64,000 nucleotides of DNA from Cobetia sp. L2A1 (lineage in GTDB: Bacteria; Pseudomonadota; Gammaproteobacteria; Pseudomonadales; Halomonadaceae): positions 3,286,001 to 3,350,000 of the forward strand of contig NZ_CP047025.1 in the NCBI RefSeq assembly GCF_009796845.1. Reading direction: 5' to 3'. Both the position numbers and the translations under genes were made by a program. Under the pieces are notes generated by a model. It did not search any database, had not been told where the DNA came from, and worked only from the letters and a program-made list of their open reading frames with translations. The stretch's first letter is position 1; each line of letters opens with the position of its first letter. Below, piece by piece: positions 44,521-54,084 of this stretch.

Positions 44521-45117
44521 TCATGCCCCCTTCATTGCCGATGTCTGGGCACGAATCCGCCTCTCGAGCTGTGCGACCAGTTCATCGGGACTGGCACTGA
44601 TATCCACCCGATAAAGATGCTCTTCCTCTCCATTCGGCGCCTCCAGTGTCGCCAGCTGGCTATCCAGCATCGAGGCACCGCGGAAGAAGTGATCCTGGCG
44701 GGCTTCCAGACGCTCCAGCAACAGCCCCCGTGAGCCATCAAGGAACACGAAGCCCAATCCAGAATCACCACCACGCAACTGATCACGATAGCGGCGCTTG
44801 AGCGATGAGCAAGCCAATACCAGGCTGCGTTTCTCGCATTGGGCGTCCTCGATCAGTTCAGCCAGTCGCGCCAGCCAGCCATGACGATCATCGTCATCCA
44901 GCGGAATCCCTTGTGCCATCTTGGCCACATTTTCCTCGCCGTGATAATCATCGCCATCGATGAATTCCGCCTCCAGTTGTGCCGCCAGCTGCTGGCCGAT
45001 ATGCGACTTCCCACAGCCGGAGACGCCCATCACGATCAATCGCACACCCTCTTCGGGCAAACGATCACGCTCAGACATCGATGAGAGGGATGATGATGGG
45101 TCTACTTGCGGCTGCAT
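44521..45117 (-). CDS. gntK: Gluconokinase
   Basis: A 198-residue kinase that makes 6-phosphogluconate. The P-loop is MGVSGCGKSHIG, then the family blocks FIDGDDYHGEENVAKMAQGIPLDD and ACSSLKRRYRDQLR. About 25 residues precede the core. I chose the ATG with GGGAGAG about ten bases upstream; the longer reading adds 31 unlikely residues. It is divergent from gntT, and the GntR operator lies between them. Confidence 0.93.
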   Translation of the reverse strand: MQPQVDPSSSLSSMSERDRLPEEGVRLIVMGVSGCGKSHIGQQLAAQLEAEFIDGDDYHGEENVAKMAQGIPLDDDDRHGWLARLAELIEDAQCEKRSLVLACSSLKRRYRDQLRGGDSGLGFVFLDGSRGLLLERLEARQDHFFRGASMLDSQLATLEAPNGEEEHLYRVDISASPDELVAQLERRIRAQTSAMKGA

Positions 45118-45260
45118 GTAACGAGCTCTCCCTGAGAGGGTTCCATGCCCTTCGATGAGGGCAATACCATGGGTCATACGTGAGAATAACGCAGATCGAG
45201 AATGATCCATGCCGTTTGCTTACAGCGACATGCACCTTTCGGATCATTGCGCCGGCGCTT

Positions 45261-45276
45261 ATGTTACCGGTAACTT
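45261..45276. promoter_or_regulatory. GntR operator
   Basis: GTTACCGGTAAC at 45263-45274 is a perfect 12-base palindrome within ATGTTACCGGTAACTT, matching the known E. coli GntR operator pattern. It lies between divergent gntK and gntT, about 90 bases before the gntT start. Confidence 0.85.
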
Positions 45277-45366
45277 TCATCTTGCACGATGAAACACGCC
45301 TCCTACAATACGCCTTTGGGTAGTGCCCTTCCCTAGGGTCATTACCAGCCGCAAGAGTTCGCCATC

Positions 45367-46725
45367 ATGTCCTCAGATAGCACCCTCATCCTGGCCGCCC
45401 TCGGCGGTATTCTGCTGCTGTTATATCTCGTCATGCGCTTGCGCCTGCATGCCTTCGTGGCACTGCTGGTCGTCAGCCTTGGCGTTGGCCTCGCTACCGG
45501 TATGCAACCGGAAGCCATCATTGATTCCGTGACCAACGGCATGGGCAACACTCTCGGCTTTGTTGCCACCGTGGTTGGCCTTGGCGCCATGTTCGGCAAG
45601 ATGCTGGAGGTGTCCGGCGGCGTAGATCGCATGGCCAATACTCTACTGGGGCGCTTCGGCACCTCTCGCTCCCAGTGGGCGCTAGCGCTGACCGGCTTTC
45701 TGGTCGCGATTCCCGTCTTTCTCGACGTTGCCTTCATCATCCTGGTGCCGCTGGTCTATGCACTGGCTCGTCGCAGTGGCCGTTCGCTGCTCTACTACGG
45801 TATTCCGCTGCTGGCTGGCCTGGCCGTCACTCACTCTTTCATTCCCCCGACACCGGGCCCGATTGCGGTCGCCAAGCTGATCGGCGCTGATCTCGGCTAC
45901 GTCATCCTGTTCGGTACCCTGTGCGGCTTGCCGGCCATGATCGTGGCGGGTCCGATCTTCGGCCGTTTCATCGCGGCGCGCATTGACGCGAAGATCCCCG
46001 ATTACATGGAGAACACCGGCAGCGTGATGAGTGATGAAGAGGTCGAGATCCGTGCGCCGGGCTTCGGGCTGATTCTCTCCATCGTGCTGCTGCCGCTGGC
46101 GCTGATCGTGCTCAACACCGTCTCCGGCGCCATCTTCGGTGACGACAGCCCGCTGGTCGGCTGGCTAGGCTTCCTCGGCCATCCCTTCGTGGCATTGAGC
46201 CTAGCAACACTGATGGCCTTCACACTGCTCGGCACCCGTCGTGGCATGACACGTGAACAGGTAATGGAAGTCGCGACCAAGGCGCTGGAGCCGGCAGGTA
46301 TCATCATCCTTGTCACGGGTGCCGGCGGTGTCTTCAAGCAGATGCTGATCGATTCTGGCGTTGGCGATGTGCTGGGCAACCTGATGGCTGACAGCAACCT
46401 GCCGCCTATCCTGCTCGCCTTCCTGATTGCGACTGGGGTACGTGTCATCCAGGGCTCCGCGACCGTTGCCATGATTACCGCCGCAGGCTTGATGGCACCG
46501 GTCATCAGTACGCTTGGCCTCTCGGGGCCGGTACTGGGGCTAGTGGTAATCGCTATCGCCAGCGGTGCAACCGTGCTTAGTCACGTCAATGATTCCGGCT
46601 TCTGGCTGGTCAGCCGTTACTTTGGACTGACCGAGAAAGAAACGCTGAAAAGCTGGACGGTGATGGAAACCCTGATCGGGGTGATCGGGGTTTCCATGGC
46701 ACTGCTGATCGGCCTGTTCGTGTAG
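45367..46725 (+). CDS. gntT: Gluconate:H+ symporter, GntP family
   Basis: A 452-residue inner-membrane transporter with about a dozen hydrophobic segments. Family signatures include GNTLGFVATVVGLGAMFGKML, AIPVFLDVAFIILVPL and THSFIPPTPGPIAVA, and the late SHVNDSGFWLVSRYFGL. It imports gluconate for GntK. It is followed by a strong terminator. The substrate call rests on the gntR/gntK neighbours, since GntP members also take other sugar acids. Confidence 0.93.
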   Translation: MSSDSTLILAALGGILLLLYLVMRLRLHAFVALLVVSLGVGLATGMQPEAIIDSVTNGMGNTLGFVATVVGLGAMFGKMLEVSGGVDRMANTLLGRFGTSRSQWALALTGFLVAIPVFLDVAFIILVPLVYALARRSGRSLLYYGIPLLAGLAVTHSFIPPTPGPIAVAKLIGADLGYVILFGTLCGLPAMIVAGPIFGRFIAARIDAKIPDYMENTGSVMSDEEVEIRAPGFGLILSIVLLPLALIVLNTVSGAIFGDDSPLVGWLGFLGHPFVALSLATLMAFTLLGTRRGMTREQVMEVATKALEPAGIIILVTGAGGVFKQMLIDSGVGDVLGNLMADSNLPPILLAFLIATGVRVIQGSATVAMITAAGLMAPVISTLGLSGPVLGLVVIAIASGATVLSHVNDSGFWLVSRYFGLTEKETLKSWTVMETLIGVIGVSMALLIGLFV

Positions 46726-46794
46726 ATCACCAGTAGAGGTAACAGCCGTCAGGCACTCTCTGGATTGCCTCCTGCGCTGATCTGCGTTCTATCC

Positions 46795-46825
46795 AAAAGA
46801 CTGCCGCCTAGCGTGGCAGTCTTTT
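46795..46825 (+). terminator. Terminator of gntT
   Basis: A perfect 11-bp stem (aaaagactgcc / ggcagtctttt) with a 9-nt loop and a T-rich end, 70 bases after gntT. Confidence 0.88.
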
Positions 46826-47025
46826 GCTTTCGAAAGCCATTCAATCTTCTCAGACGCACCGCCTCTCCTGACGGGATTTTTACACGCTATTTACCTGATC
46901 AAGACGGCAAGATAATGGCATGATGTCACCATCCATTATTCCGCCTGCTTCTTTACGCATGATCGCCTGTCATTGAGCGTTCGATGAATGCGCATATGGG
47001 CTTGCCTTCTCTGTCTGGAGTCCTT

Positions 47026-48378
47026 ATGGACACTCACTCTGAATCGTCTACGCCCCCTTCGCCGCCCGCCTCTGGCGAAAAGACACCGCCCTCGTCACGA
47101 CGCCTCATCTGGATGCGCCTGCTGGCCGTGATCATTCTTGCGCTAGCAGTCGCGCTGGCCGCCTGGTGGATGACTCATCGCCCCGGAGCACCCAAACGTG
47201 CGGCAACCGAAGCCCCTGCCCCGACGGTTGAGGTAGTAATGGTGAATCATCAGACGAGCGCCCCGACACTTGAGGGTTTCGGGCGCATCATCGCCGATCG
47301 CGAGACCACCATCTCGACTCGCGTCAGTGGGCTGCTGGCCGCCTTCCCTGAAGGGATAGAGGCAGGTCGTGAAGTCAAGAAGGACCAGCTGCTGGCCAGC
47401 GTCGACAAGGTGGATTACCAGTTGGCATTGCGTCAGGCCGAGGCGGACCTCGCCACTGCCCAGGCAAGCCTTGCCACCGAGAAAGGTGAGCAGATTCGTG
47501 CTGCTTCCGAGTACAAGACATTCGGTCGCAATCTGCCCGCTGCCCAGAAGGCATTGGTACTGCGCGAGCCACAACTGAAATCGGCGCAAGCCACGGTGGA
47601 AAGTGCCGCGGCCAGTCGTGATCAGGCCAGAGCCAATCTGGCACGCACCGACATTCGCGCTCCCTTCGATGGCCTGGTCAGTGAGCGCTTGGTCGGCGAA
47701 GGCAGCGACATCAATGCCTTTACGGACCTGTTGACGATGGTCGCCTCGGATCGCTTCTGGGTGCGCCTCAACCTGCCACAGGCCGATATGGAGTGGCTGT
47801 CGACCCATGCCCGGGATGGTCAGGGAACGCCGGTATTGATCTCCAGCAAGGCCTGGCCAGAAGGTCAGCATCGCCTCGGTGAAGTCTGGAGTGTACTGCC
47901 GTCGCTGGAAGAGAATGGCCTGTTGACGCAGGTGATGGTGGCCGTGGATGACCCACTGGCTCTCAAGGTCTCCGACGAGGCACGCACAAGTACGCCAGCA
48001 CTGCGCATTGGCGATATCGTCGAAGCCAGCCTAAGCCCTACGCGCACGGCATCGTTGATCGAACTCCCGATCAGCGCCCTGCGAAGTAATCAGGAAGTCT
48101 GGGTACTGACGCCAGACAACTATCTCGAGAAACGCAGCATTCGACTGCGTCATCTCGGCAATGACAGCCTACTGGTGGCCGATGGCCTCGTGGATGGCGA
48201 GCGTGTCATCACCAGCGCGCTGAGTAGTGTCGAAGCGGGCATGGCGCTTCGTGCACAAGGCGATGATACTCCCGCCACACAGCCCGCCACACAGCCCGCG
48301 CCGTCCGATGAGGCAGGCACGAAGAGCAAGACACAGGCGATGAGCACTAGCGCTTCAACCACGGGAAGCGACTCATGA
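47026..48378 (+). CDS. RND efflux periplasmic adaptor subunit
   Basis: A 450-residue membrane-fusion protein. One N-terminal membrane anchor (LLAVIILALAVALAAWW) follows a Pro/Ser-rich cytosolic start. The lipoyl half-motifs (GLLAAFPEGIEAGREVKKDQLLASVD and TDIRAPFDGLVSERLVGEGS) flank an alpha hairpin of about 90 residues. The C-terminal end is a Thr/Gln/Pro-rich tail with a repeated PATQ. I chose the ATG after GGAG; a start 42 bases upstream is possible. It heads the operon adaptor, pump, baeS, baeR, overlapping the pump gene by four bases. Confidence 0.9.
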   Translation: MDTHSESSTPPSPPASGEKTPPSSRRLIWMRLLAVIILALAVALAAWWMTHRPGAPKRAATEAPAPTVEVVMVNHQTSAPTLEGFGRIIADRETTISTRVSGLLAAFPEGIEAGREVKKDQLLASVDKVDYQLALRQAEADLATAQASLATEKGEQIRAASEYKTFGRNLPAAQKALVLREPQLKSAQATVESAAASRDQARANLARTDIRAPFDGLVSERLVGEGSDINAFTDLLTMVASDRFWVRLNLPQADMEWLSTHARDGQGTPVLISSKAWPEGQHRLGEVWSVLPSLEENGLLTQVMVAVDDPLALKVSDEARTSTPALRIGDIVEASLSPTRTASLIELPISALRSNQEVWVLTPDNYLEKRSIRLRHLGNDSLLVADGLVDGERVITSALSSVEAGMALRAQGDDTPATQPATQPAPSDEAGTKSKTQAMSTSASTTGSDS

Positions 48379-51300
48379 CGGTACCGTCTCGCCTCAAGGG
48401 CCCGATCAGCTGGATGCATGACCACGGTGTCGCTGCCAACCTGCTGATGCTGTGTCTCATTCTCGGTGGCTTGCTGATGTCGAGCCAGATCAAGAAAGAG
48501 GTGTTCCCCTCTTTTGAGCTCGAAATCATCAACGTCAGCGTCAGCTATTCCGGTGCAACACCGGACGAAATCTCTGAAAGTCTGCTTCAGGCGATGGAAT
48601 CGGCGGTTCAGGACGTGGAGGGGGTCGACGAGATCACTGCCACTGCGCAGGAAGGTCTCGGTACTCTGTCCATCGAACTACAGGACGGCGTGGAAACCAT
48701 GCGCGTCTATCAGGACATTCAACAAGCCATCGACAGCATTACCACCATGCCAGATGAAGCGGATCCGCCCCTCTACTCGTTGGCCGGTCGCTCGCGTAGC
48801 GTGATGGAGCTGAAGCTGCATGGTCAGACGGATGACCTGACACTGCGCAATGTATCAGAGCGCCTGCGCCTGAGCCTGCTCGACAGTAGTGACATCACAA
48901 AGGTGGAGCTGACCGGCATTCGCGACCGCGAGGTGCATGTTTCCCTCGATGAAGGCGCTTTGCGTCGCTACGGCTTATCACATCAGGACGTAGCCACTCT
49001 GATCGGCAATCAAGCGCTGAATCTGGCCGGTGGTAGCCTGGATACCCAACAGGGCGAGTATCTGGTGCGCTATGAAGCGCGCCGTGATGGCGCGGTCGAA
49101 TTCTCGCAGCTTCCGGTCATCTCGAGCCAAGAAGGCAATGTCATACGACTTGGCGATATCGCCATCGTCAGTGATGGCTTTGCTGACAGTGACAAGGAAG
49201 TGCTCTATGACGGCGAGCCTGCGATCGGCCTCGACATCTATCAGGTCGGCAAGCAAACCCCGACAGCGCTCTCCGAGGCCACCATGGCCATGCTGCCGAG
49301 CCTGCAAGCCAGTCTGCCGCGCGGGCTCACCCTGAGCGTCGAGGACGATGATTCCCTCGTCTATCAAGACCGCCTGGAATTGCTGCTCAAGAATGCCTGG
49401 ATGGGACTGGCGCTAGTCCTGGTATTACTCGGGCTATTCCTTGAAGCACGCCTGGCCTTCTGGGTCACGCTGGGGATTCCGACGGCCTTCCTCGGTGCGA
49501 TGCTTTTCCTGCCACTGGTCGGCGTTTCCATCAACATGATCTCGATGTTCGCCTTCATCATTGCGCTGGGCATCGTGGTGGATGATGCGATCATCGTCGG
49601 TGAGAACATTCACTCGTATCGCGAACGTGGTGCCAGCTTGCGCGAAGCCTCCATTCTCGGTGCTCGTGAAATTGCCGTACCGCTGGCGTTTTCAATCCTC
49701 TCCAATATCGTGGCCTTCATTCCGCTACTATTCTTGCCCGGCTTTCTTGGGCTGGTCTTCGGGATCATCCCGCTGGTCGTCATCACTATCTTTGCCCTGA
49801 GTTGGATCGAGGCCGTCTTTATCCTGCCGGCCCATCTGGGGCATTCAAGTGAGAAGCCTGTACGCTGGTTGGCACCGGTAGATCGCTTGCGGCATAGCGT
49901 GCAGCAGCACCTCGAGCGCTTCACCCGGCATCGCTTCCAGCCATTCCTCGAGCGCTGCCTGGACTACCGTGGCCTGACAGCCATCTGTGGACTGGCACTG
50001 CTGGTGCTTGCACTCGCCTGGATGGCCAGTGGCCGCCTCGGCTTCTCACTGATGCCGCGCGTGGAGTCCAATCGCGCCGGAGTCACCGCCAATCTGCCAG
50101 TGGGTAGCCCGATCAGTCAGGACCGCGAGGTGCGTACCCTGCTGCTGGCGGCGCTTGATCGTGTACGTGCCCGTGAGGACAGCCTCGCCATCTACTCCAC
50201 TAGCGCGGAAATCGATGGCGACTCTCTCAGTATCGTGGCCAATCTGGATACCACGGTCGAAAAAAACTGGTCGCCATCACAGGTAATCAACGCATGGCGG
50301 GAAGAGGCGGGAGATATCGCCAATACTGAATCGTTACTCTTCGAGTCCGATATCGGTGGCCCGGGCCGTGGTGCCGGGCTGACAATCCGATTGTCTTCAA
50401 CGAATAACAACACACTGATGGATGCCGCCAGTGCGCTAGGGGCTGCGCTAGAGGATTACAGCTCACTGTCCGATATCGATAACGGCCTGGATGATGGCAA
50501 GCGCGAACTCTATCTCAAGCTCAATGCCTATGGCCGCTCACTAGGACTGGATGGGGCGACACTCTCCCAGCAGCTACGGGGACCGCTCTCAGGCGCGACT
50601 GCGCTCAAGCAGCAGCAGGGACGTAGTGAAGTTGAGGTCAAGGTATTGTTGCCCGAAGCACAGCGCGCGAGCCTTGCGCAGCTCGAGAGCTTTGGTGTCC
50701 AGACAAGCAATGGTATCAGCGTTCCACTAGGGTTGGTCGCCGATATCGAGCAGGGACGAGCAGCCTCCAGCATCTTGCGTATCGACGGGCGGCGCGTGAT
50801 CGAAATCACCGCCAACGTCACGCCATCGGATGCTGTCAGCCAGGTGATTACCAGCCTGGAGCAGGAAGTCTATCCACAGCTTGAAAGCCAGTATCCCGGC
50901 TTGAGCATCAGCTATGGTGGCCGTCAGGAAGAGACCGCTGATAACCTGGGTTCACTCAAGATCTCGCTACTGCTGACACTGGCGGCGCTCTATCTACTGT
51001 TGGCGCTGCCCTTTCGCAGCTATCTGCAGCCGCTACTGGTCATGTCCGCGATTCCCTTCGGGCTGATCGGTGCTGTCATCGGCCATCAGCTGATGGGCTA
51101 CGGATTGTCCGTGATCAGTCTGATGGGCATGCTGGCGCTGTCGGGCATCGTCATCAATGATGCACTGGTGCTGATCGACTATGCCAATCGGCAACGTCTC
51201 GCTGGCGCAAGCCCGCGTGAAGCGATCTTGCAGGCCGCCACCCGACGATTGCGCCCCATACTGCTGACGACCCTGACCACCTTCTTCGGGCTGGCGCCGA

Positions 51301-51500
51301 TGATCTTCGAGACCTCGCGTCAGGCGCGTTTCATGATTCCCATGGCAGTCTCCATTGGTTTCGGGATTCTCTTCGCGACGGTCATTCTGCTCATCCTCGT
51401 ACCCTCACTTTATCTGCTACTGGAAGATGCCCAGCACGCTGGTCGCCGCCTGCTAGGATTGGCACCGCGTCAAGAGCCCCAAGAGGAGCACTCAGCATGA
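48375..51500 (+). CDS. RND efflux pump inner-membrane subunit
   Basis: A 1041-residue AcrB/MdtB-class proton-driven transporter with the duplicated layout of six membrane segments and a large periplasmic loop per half. The TM4 aspartate pair is Asp403-Asp404 in GIVVDDAIIVGEN. In TM10, the position of the usual proton-relay Lys reads Asn (GIVINDALVLIDYAN). The substrate is unknown; neighbours suggest envelope-damaging compounds. It overlaps the adaptor and baeS genes by four bases each. Confidence 0.92.
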   Translation: MTVPSRLKGPISWMHDHGVAANLLMLCLILGGLLMSSQIKKEVFPSFELEIINVSVSYSGATPDEISESLLQAMESAVQDVEGVDEITATAQEGLGTLSIELQDGVETMRVYQDIQQAIDSITTMPDEADPPLYSLAGRSRSVMELKLHGQTDDLTLRNVSERLRLSLLDSSDITKVELTGIRDREVHVSLDEGALRRYGLSHQDVATLIGNQALNLAGGSLDTQQGEYLVRYEARRDGAVEFSQLPVISSQEGNVIRLGDIAIVSDGFADSDKEVLYDGEPAIGLDIYQVGKQTPTALSEATMAMLPSLQASLPRGLTLSVEDDDSLVYQDRLELLLKNAWMGLALVLVLLGLFLEARLAFWVTLGIPTAFLGAMLFLPLVGVSINMISMFAFIIALGIVVDDAIIVGENIHSYRERGASLREASILGAREIAVPLAFSILSNIVAFIPLLFLPGFLGLVFGIIPLVVITIFALSWIEAVFILPAHLGHSSEKPVRWLAPVDRLRHSVQQHLERFTRHRFQPFLERCLDYRGLTAICGLALLVLALAWMASGRLGFSLMPRVESNRAGVTANLPVGSPISQDREVRTLLLAALDRVRAREDSLAIYSTSAEIDGDSLSIVANLDTTVEKNWSPSQVINAWREEAGDIANTESLLFESDIGGPGRGAGLTIRLSSTNNNTLMDAASALGAALEDYSSLSDIDNGLDDGKRELYLKLNAYGRSLGLDGATLSQQLRGPLSGATALKQQQGRSEVEVKVLLPEAQRASLAQLESFGVQTSNGISVPLGLVADIEQGRAASSILRIDGRRVIEITANVTPSDAVSQVITSLEQEVYPQLESQYPGLSISYGGRQEETADNLGSLKISLLLTLAALYLLLALPFRSYLQPLLVMSAIPFGLIGAVIGHQLMGYGLSVISLMGMLALSGIVINDALVLIDYANRQRLAGASPREAILQAATRRLRPILLTTLTTFFGLAPMIFETSRQARFMIPMAVSIGFGILFATVILLILVPSLYLLLEDAQHAGRRLLGLAPRQEPQEEHSA

Positions 51501-52933
51501 TTCAACGCCTGGCCTCCATGCGCTCTCGTTTGTCGATACGTCTATTCGTGACCCTGCTGGTCGTCAATGCCGTCATCGGTACCAGCATCTACTTGTTCGT
51601 ATCGCGCAGCATGGATCAAGGCTTCGTGGACTATCTGAAGCGCACACAGCAAGAGCGCGTGCAAATCATATCCAGTCAGCTTGTCGACAGCTATCGCACG
51701 ACAGGTGACTGGCAATGGATGCAAGACCGTCGAGTCTGGGGGCGTATCGTTCATTCCGAGCCGACACTGTCGACGGCGGAGCACCCTCCCATGCCACCGC
51801 CTCCCGGCGGAGAAGAGGTCGGCCGACCGCGAGACTACATGTTGATAGATGTAGATGGCCGACGTCTCAATGGCCCGCCTCGCCCATTACCCGGCATGCG
51901 CTTCATTCCCTTGAAGCTCGACGGCAAGAAGATAGGTGAACTCGGCTACCTGCCGATCGGTGTGGTGTTGAAGCGTAGCAAAGACGAATATCTTGACCGC
52001 CAGTCACGCAACCTGGCCATCATCATGCTGTCCTCGACCTTTGCCTCATTACTGGCGGCGGCAGGTATTGCCTGGTGGTTGGGGCATCGCGTGCGTGACC
52101 TGGCGAGTGGTGCCAGCCGACTGACCAAAGGGGATTACGCCACGCGCATCCCGATACGCGGTCGAGACGAGTTGTCACGCCTGGCCGGTGACTTCAATGC
52201 ATTGGCTGCAACGCTTGAATCCAATCGCGACTCACGCCAGCGGTGGGTCAGCGATATATCGCATGAACTTCGCACGCCGCTGGCGGTGCTCAAGGGCGAA
52301 ATAGAGGCCATGCAGGATGGCTTCCGTCCCATGAGCCATGCAAGCCTTGGCTCGCTTGCCCAAGAAGTGGATGCACTCAACCGGTTAGTCTCTGATCTAC
52401 GCCTGCTGGCGCAGAGCGATGCTGGTACGCTCAATGCTTGGCGCAAGCCCTTGTCGCTCGACACCCAACTTGCCGACAGCCTTGAGGACCTCAGTGGCTG
52501 GCTGGGAGATGCAGGCATCCACGTCGAGACCAATCTTGATCTGCCATTGCAGATAAATGGTGATCTGCAGCGGCTACATCAGCTGTGGAGCAACCTGGCC
52601 TGCAATACTCGCGCCTATACTGATGCACCAGGAGTGCTGAAAGTCAGCCTGCATCGCGAGCGTGCACGTGCCGAAGATGGCGAAAGCCATCCGGGGTGGG
52701 CGGTGGTGCGCTGGGAAGATTCAAGTCCTGGTGTGCCGGAGGCCGAACTAACTCACCTGACCGAGCGTCTATACCGTGTAGAGAACTCGCGTAATCGCAC
52801 CAGCGGCGGCTCAGGACTGGGATTATCGATCGCCAGTGCGCTAGTGGCAGCACATGATGGGCAGCTTATCCCGGGCCAGTCATCACTGGGTGGATTACGC
52901 TGGGACATTCGCTTGCCTCTGCTGGTGAGCTGA
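51497..52933 (+). CDS. baeS: BaeS-type sensor histidine kinase
   Basis: A 478-residue sensor kinase. Two membrane helices (residues 15-35 and 173-195) flank a periplasmic sensor of about 135 residues that includes a Pro/Gly-rich stretch near 97-112. HAMP (about 195-245), then the phospho-acceptor His256 in SDISHELRTPL follow. The ATP domain has RVENSRNRTSGGSGLGLSI, very like E. coli BaeS. It is coupled by a four-base overlap to the pump gene and followed 60 bases later by its response regulator. Input is probably envelope stress. Confidence 0.9.
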   Translation: MIQRLASMRSRLSIRLFVTLLVVNAVIGTSIYLFVSRSMDQGFVDYLKRTQQERVQIISSQLVDSYRTTGDWQWMQDRRVWGRIVHSEPTLSTAEHPPMPPPPGGEEVGRPRDYMLIDVDGRRLNGPPRPLPGMRFIPLKLDGKKIGELGYLPIGVVLKRSKDEYLDRQSRNLAIIMLSSTFASLLAAAGIAWWLGHRVRDLASGASRLTKGDYATRIPIRGRDELSRLAGDFNALAATLESNRDSRQRWVSDISHELRTPLAVLKGEIEAMQDGFRPMSHASLGSLAQEVDALNRLVSDLRLLAQSDAGTLNAWRKPLSLDTQLADSLEDLSGWLGDAGIHVETNLDLPLQINGDLQRLHQLWSNLACNTRAYTDAPGVLKVSLHRERARAEDGESHPGWAVVRWEDSSPGVPEAELTHLTERLYRVENSRNRTSGGSGLGLSIASALVAAHDGQLIPGQSSLGGLRWDIRLPLLVS

Positions 52934-52992
52934 CCGCTACCCCTTTACCGTTCTCCACGACCCGTTACTTTTCTCTTCAAGGATCTCTGAGC

Positions 52993-53736
52993 ATGAGCGA
53001 CATTCACACCGACACTTCCGATGCCCTGTCACAAACTCAGAAATCACTGATCTTGGTAGTAGAAGACGAGCCCAAGATCGCCAGCCTGTTATGCGACTAT
53101 CTCGATGGTAGTGGCTACCGCACTCGTCACATCGATGATGGCAATGCGGTAATCGCCGCCTCCCGCGAGGAGACACCGTCACTGGTACTGCTGGACCTGA
53201 TGCTGCCGGGAACGGATGGTCTAACGCTGTGCCGACAGCTACGCGCTGAAAACAGCCAGCTACCCATCATCATGCTGACGGCTCGCGTCGAAGAGGTGGA
53301 TCGCCTGCTAGGGCTGGAACTGGGCGCAGACGACTATATCTGCAAGCCGTTCAGCCCGCGTGAAGTCGTGGCCCGCATCAAGGCCGTGCTACGTCGCAGT
53401 CAGGCACTTGAGCAAACCTTGTCTGAGAGTTCTGACAAGGGGCAGCTACGCCTCAACGAGGATGGCTGGCAGGCACTGGCAGATGACCAGGATATAGGTC
53501 TGACCGCAGTGGAATTCCAGCTGCTCAAGGTGATGATGCAGTCACCGGGACGTATCTTCTCGCGTGATCAGCTGATGGATCACATGTATCGCGATCACCG
53601 TATCGTCTCGGAGCGCACCGTGGATTCTCACGTCAAGAAGCTACGCCGCAAGATTGCCACTATCTGGCCAGACCGTGACGTCATTCGCTCCATCTATGCC
53701 GTTGGCTACAAGTTCGAGCCTGACATGCTCGAATGA
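52993..53736 (+). CDS. baeR: BaeR-type response regulator
   Basis: A 247-residue OmpR/PhoB-class regulator. The receiver has the acidic pocket VVEDEP, phospho-acceptor Asp68 (LLDLMLPG), Thr96 and Lys118. The winged-helix DNA-binding domain spans about 148-245, with VSERTVDSHVKKLRRKI. In E. coli, BaeR activates mdtABC efflux genes and spy; here both kinds of gene lie next to it, which supports the name. Confidence 0.92.
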   Translation: MSDIHTDTSDALSQTQKSLILVVEDEPKIASLLCDYLDGSGYRTRHIDDGNAVIAASREETPSLVLLDLMLPGTDGLTLCRQLRAENSQLPIIMLTARVEEVDRLLGLELGADDYICKPFSPREVVARIKAVLRRSQALEQTLSESSDKGQLRLNEDGWQALADDQDIGLTAVEFQLLKVMMQSPGRIFSRDQLMDHMYRDHRIVSERTVDSHVKKLRRKIATIWPDRDVIRSIYAVGYKFEPDMLE

Positions 53737-53818
53737 CCTCCCGCATCCTGTACGCCGAGCCGTGGGGTGGAAACCCTCATGATTCAAACGTTTGTGCGAA
53801 AACATGACTGAAACATGA

Positions 53819-53857
53819 CAACCGACGTCTGTACCCACAGACGGCGGTTGCGTTTTT
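53819..53857 (+). terminator. Terminator of the efflux-baeSR operon
   Basis: A long stem (CAACCG with CGTCTGT pairing to ACAGACG with CGGTTG, one mismatch) around ACCC is followed by CGTTTTTG, about 80 bases after baeR. Confidence 0.85.
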
Positions 53858-54084
53858 GTTGCACCCGCAATGCCAATTTCGTACCCGTTACTGTCCGATA
53901 CTGATGTCACTACCGCAGCACAGAGCAATTGCCTAACAAGAGAACAGCTGCAGCGTTCTCAAGGTATTCAGAAGCAGACAATACGTCAGTTTCTCTACTC
54001 AACTGCATAAATCCGGCACATTTACCCCCAAGAGTGACATGACTGAATGATGCCGGCTTTTACTTTCGACACACGGAGTACGCC
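53858..54084 (+). promoter_or_regulatory. Upstream region of the Spy-like gene
   Basis: About 225 bases between the terminator and the Spy-like gene. It should hold a separate promoter and possibly a BaeR box, but I cannot assign either securely. No gene is seen. Confidence 0.4.
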
